A DNA stretch of 64,000 nucleotides from Monocercomonoides exilis (Eukaryota; Preaxostyla; Oxymonadida; Polymastigidae): the NCBI GenBank assembly GCA_001643675.2, contig LSRY02000018.1, forward strand, positions 806,001 through 870,000, given 5' to 3'. The position numbers and the translations under genes are program-made. Within the stretch, counting starts at the first letter, position 1, and each line of letters begins with the position of its first letter. The notes beneath the pieces are model-generated. The model saw nothing but the letters and a program-made list of their open reading frames with translations, ran no database searches and was not told where the DNA came from. Below are positions 60,835 to 64,000 of the stretch, in pieces.

Positions 60835-63106
60835 TCAAATAAAAAACTGCATAATAAACGTTGCGATCCCCCATAAAATGAGAAACCCATGAAACACTAC
60901 AGTTGCAATGAGTTTTGATTTGCTCTTCAAATCATGTACTTTATCTAAGAATTCAAATAAATATTCATTTTGAAATTGCATTTCGAAAACAGAATAGAAA
61001 AGAAAGAAATTATTTTTTTATTTTCTAAATTTAAAAAAAATAAAAAAAAAAAAAAACATTTAAATAGAATAATTCCAAAATTTAAAAATAAATAAATAAA
61101 TAAAGACTTTACAATAAACAAACCTTTATGATAACTCTTAATGTACAGAACAATATGGCAGAAGCACGGAAGGCTGTAAATATAAACACATCCGCAAAAA
61201 CTGCCGGCAAAACGCAGCACATTTCCAACAGATGGATAAAACACTGCAACAAGCGTTGTAACAGCCACAAAAATAAGCGAAAACGGAATAACATGAAACC
61301 AAAACGATAATTCTATTTCATCTTCATTTTTTTCTTTCTCTTTTTCTTTTTCTTTCTCTTTCTCCTCTTCTTGTCTCTCAACCTCATCTTTCTCTATTTG
61401 CACTTCATTTTCCGTCTTCATTTCTATTTTATACTCATTCATTTCGGTTTCCTCTTCGTTTCCATTCGGTTTTTGGCATTCATTTTCATCTATTGTGATT
61501 GAAATGCAATTTATCGCCTGTATTGCCTTCTTCTCATTTACACTATTATTCTCAGTGTTTGGAGTAGGCTTGTTTGTTGAAGAAGAAGATACAGAAATGG
61601 AATGTTGAAAAGAAGAATCAGTAATGCCATGAGATGAATGAGAAGAAGATGGAGAAGGGTGGAGGCACGCAGAATCAAAACAGCCTTCCGCTGTTAAATC
61701 ACCTTCAATATTCTGCAAATGGTGAGCAGTCATTCCTTCAAATGGCAAAGTTATCTGCTCTGAATCAGCCACCTCAAACCCCTCTTTGCACTCTGCCTCA
61801 ACATCTTTCGAAATGTCTGTGCAGACCGAAATGAATCTCTCATTAAAGACACCTTCAGCACCATTCACTGCTTCCTGTTCTCTCGAAAAGAAGGAAGGAT
61901 GCTGGCCACATTCACAGGAAGAATCGATGCTAATTTGAGACACTTCCTTTTCACTGTTCTCTTCTTTGTTACAAATCTTGGTGCAATTGCTGCGATTATC
62001 GATTCCAACGATACTGTTAATAGCATCACTGTTTCTATTTTCCTCCATCTCTATCTCACATTTTTCTGCATTAACTTCCATTTTTCTGGATCGGCATGAC
62101 CATAAAAGAACACATCTTGGACAGAATGCAGCAAATATTGAAGAGCGCATTGATCGGAAAATGACAGGAAACGTCACCAGCATCTGAAAAATAAGGCTGA
62201 TGCGTGCAATAATGGCAACAACGCTGCCGGACGCGAGCATCATCAGGTAATTGTCAAGAATCGGCACATTCGTCTCACCAGTGTGTGGGTTTGTGAAGTG
62301 GTGGAACCCAAAATAGCCTGTTACGCCCACAAGCGCATACAACACAATATCTACCGTAAATCCTAAGACTATGTCTCGTTCGTCGTTTTTTGGATTTTTG
62401 GAATTGAGAAATATTGAAGGAATGATACTGTGAATGAAAAATGACATTGATAAAACGCCAAGCGAAGAAGGAAAAGTTGGTTGACACAAATCAATCAATT
62501 CATTATGAAAGCCATGAGGCGGTGCCAACCCAGTTATAACAATAATGACCGAAACAACAATGACAGATATAATTCCGAATGATGAACCTTTTATTAAGAT
62601 TGATTGATTTGGTATCAGAACAAGTCCAAAAAGAATAACGGCAATAAAAACTGCGGACATTTTTGTATTCCACCATATTCCCACTTTAGCATTTGCAAGA
62701 TTACAAATGGCTCGAACAATCTGCTCAAAATTCTGAGCAAGAAAAATATGTAAAGCAATTATGGCGACGAGAAGAACAAGTGCCGTAACTCCTCGAGCAA
62801 CATAATATCCAGATTTCCCAAAAACTTCCCTGCAACGAATTGAAAAATCAGATGTGCCCTTGCTGTTGCGCAAAACTAAAATTGCAGTGTAGCATGAAAT
62901 GTACCCTGTGAACAAAACAAAAAATATTCCCAGAGCAAGGCCAGCCTTCGATATTACTTTAAAGAAGTATCAGAATTAAAAAAATTTTTTTCATTCAAAA
63001 GAATAATCAAACCCCATGGAAGAGTCACAACAGTTGAGCCTATCATCAAAGTTGATATTGAAAAGATATTTGTAAAGCTGCTGTGTTTGTTACTTTTTGA
63101 ATTCAT
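60835..63106 (-). CDS. SLC38A9-like amino-acid transporter with long cytosolic loop, 3 exons
   Basis: Exons 63106-63013, 62956-61124 and 60944-60835; introns 56 and 179 nt, in phase, 678 residues, TGA. It is an AAAP/SLC38 protein: the first helix STLMIGSTVVTLPWVISKAG has the family's TLPW..(Y/K)AG pattern. SMSFFIHSIIPSIFLNSKNP matches SLC38A9 (LAFFIHNCIITLLKNNKK), RISLIFQMLVTFPVIF matches its RIFLLFQMMTVYPLLG, and the last helix GFLILWGIATFIMQFFI ends as SLC38A9 does. About 270 polar residues rich in Asn/Ser/Glu, with a final E/K run, are inserted between helices in the C-terminal half. SLC38A9 is a lysosomal arginine sensor/transporter for TORC1 in animals; here only amino-acid transport, probably on an internal membrane, is inferred. 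The last exon is easy to miss because of the 179-nt A/T-rich intron. Confidence 0.85.
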
Positions 63107-63216
63107 CTGTGTAGTTTATTTTTTAACTTTTAGAAATGAAATATTTCAAAAATTTTGATAAATGTGTATTTGAAAAGTAATTATGGGAACATTTTTTTAA
63201 AAAAAGTTCTTCTGTG

Positions 63217-63252
<36 letters not shown>

Positions 63253-64000
63253 AATCCAATTGATTTTTATTTTCAGAAAAGTTAAAAAACATATGAATTT
63301 ATTCATATCAATTTTCTTTTGTGCAAACTGAGTTCATTTGATTCATCAAATATGCATTTGCTTTTCGAAAGGAAGTAACTATTCAAAGAGACTAATGTTC
63401 TAGCCTGATTATTTCAATTGAATAATAATATAATGATATGCTTTTATATCTTACGAAATTTGCTGGAAATAATCACTGGAATTGAATTTTGATATTCACG
63501 GTATTTTCTTTTCAAGCTTATGTTACAAATATTTCATTCGTCAATAAGGAAAAGCTGAGAAATTAAAAAATTGCTCTTTTGAAATAATAATTATTTTTCA
63601 AACAATCGAAAAAACAAGCATAAAATTTTAATTATTAAAAACATTTAAAAAAAAGCTTTGAAGAAGAATTATAAGGGAAAAAATATTCATATTGTCTTTC
63701 TTTCAAAAAAAAAAAAAAAATAGAAAATTCGAAGTTCAAGATTTCTAACAATAAAAGTTATGAATACATAAACATAAAAATCCTCCGCTTAAAGAAATAT
63801 TCAATATAATTAATAATTCTTTGAAGAATTTTATGTAAAAAATTTTTCTCAAAAATGAAAAAAGGCAATTCAAATGGAAAAAAAAAGACAGATGTCGAAC
63901 AAAAACTGGAACAAAAAATTGCATTTCAACGAATTTCACCAACAAAATTGGGAACAAACAAGAAATTAACTTGCCTCTAATTTTTCGTTGATTTGTGGAA
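63107..64000. other. 5' flank of transporter gene; no gene seen
   Basis: About 890 A/T-rich bases to the window edge, with a 35-nt A run at 63217-63251. It presumably includes the promoter of the SLC38A9-like gene. No coding-like frame or RNA gene recognised. Confidence 0.55.

Overview
The window is AT-rich nuclear DNA from a protist with many short spliceosomal introns. The best guess is an oxymonad-like excavate (Preaxostyla, for example a Monocercomonoides or Blattamonas relative). Three things point that way: very large surface proteins built from chlamydial-Pmp-like beta-helix repeats, one of them ending in a kinase-like cytoplasmic domain; tiny introns (about 40-130 nt) whose 5' splice sites are mostly GTTTG; and host genes read in the standard code. 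No rRNA, tRNA or CRISPR was recognised. The taxon is an inference. The exon models were worked out by hand from splice-site phase and family conservation.

Layout. 1-4117 (-): a Pmp-like surface protein gene running off the left edge. 4615-6174 (-): CMSS1/Cms1, 4 exons. 6237-10427 (+): importin-alpha-like ARM protein, 7 exons, with a huge low-complexity tail. 10624-11922 (+): ribosomal protein uL13 (RPL13A), 4 exons. 12161-15360 (+): ENTH/epsin-like protein with a giant Ser-rich tail. 16367-17203 (-): multi-pass membrane protein. 17526-20911 (+): coiled-coil protein, 6 exons. 21480-22340: decayed Merlin/IS1595-like transposase. 22858-23130: old copy of the end of a mobile element. 24257-32455 (-): a 2732-residue Pmp-like receptor with a kinase-like tail. 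33321-36521 (+): low-complexity protein with unresolved ends. 37368-39377: a complete pogo/Tc1-type transposon. 39777-41194 (+): eIF4A-like DEAD-box protein with damaged motifs. 42530-44986 (+): unrecognised 778-residue protein. 46501-51660: a 5.2-kb element with about 985-bp near-identical inverted repeats and a broken primase-helicase gene. 52664-54540 (-): acetyl-CoA acetyltransferase, 7 exons. 55081-56267 (-): UBE2J1/Ubc6-type E2. 56425-57030 (+): BLOC1S2-like subunit. 57262-59260 (+): TauE/SafE-like transporter. 60835-63106 (-): SLC38A9-like amino-acid transporter.

Housekeeping and trafficking genes are mixed with at least three mobile-element families. E2-J, BLOC1S2 and the SLC38A9-like protein suggest ER-associated degradation and lysosome-type functions. 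There is no operon logic; several pairs are divergent with short shared promoter regions (6175-6236, 17204-17525, 56268-56424). The most unusual object is the 46501-51660 element. Its terminal repeats each carry the same small gene, and its replication gene resembles those of virophage/poxvirus-type DNA elements.
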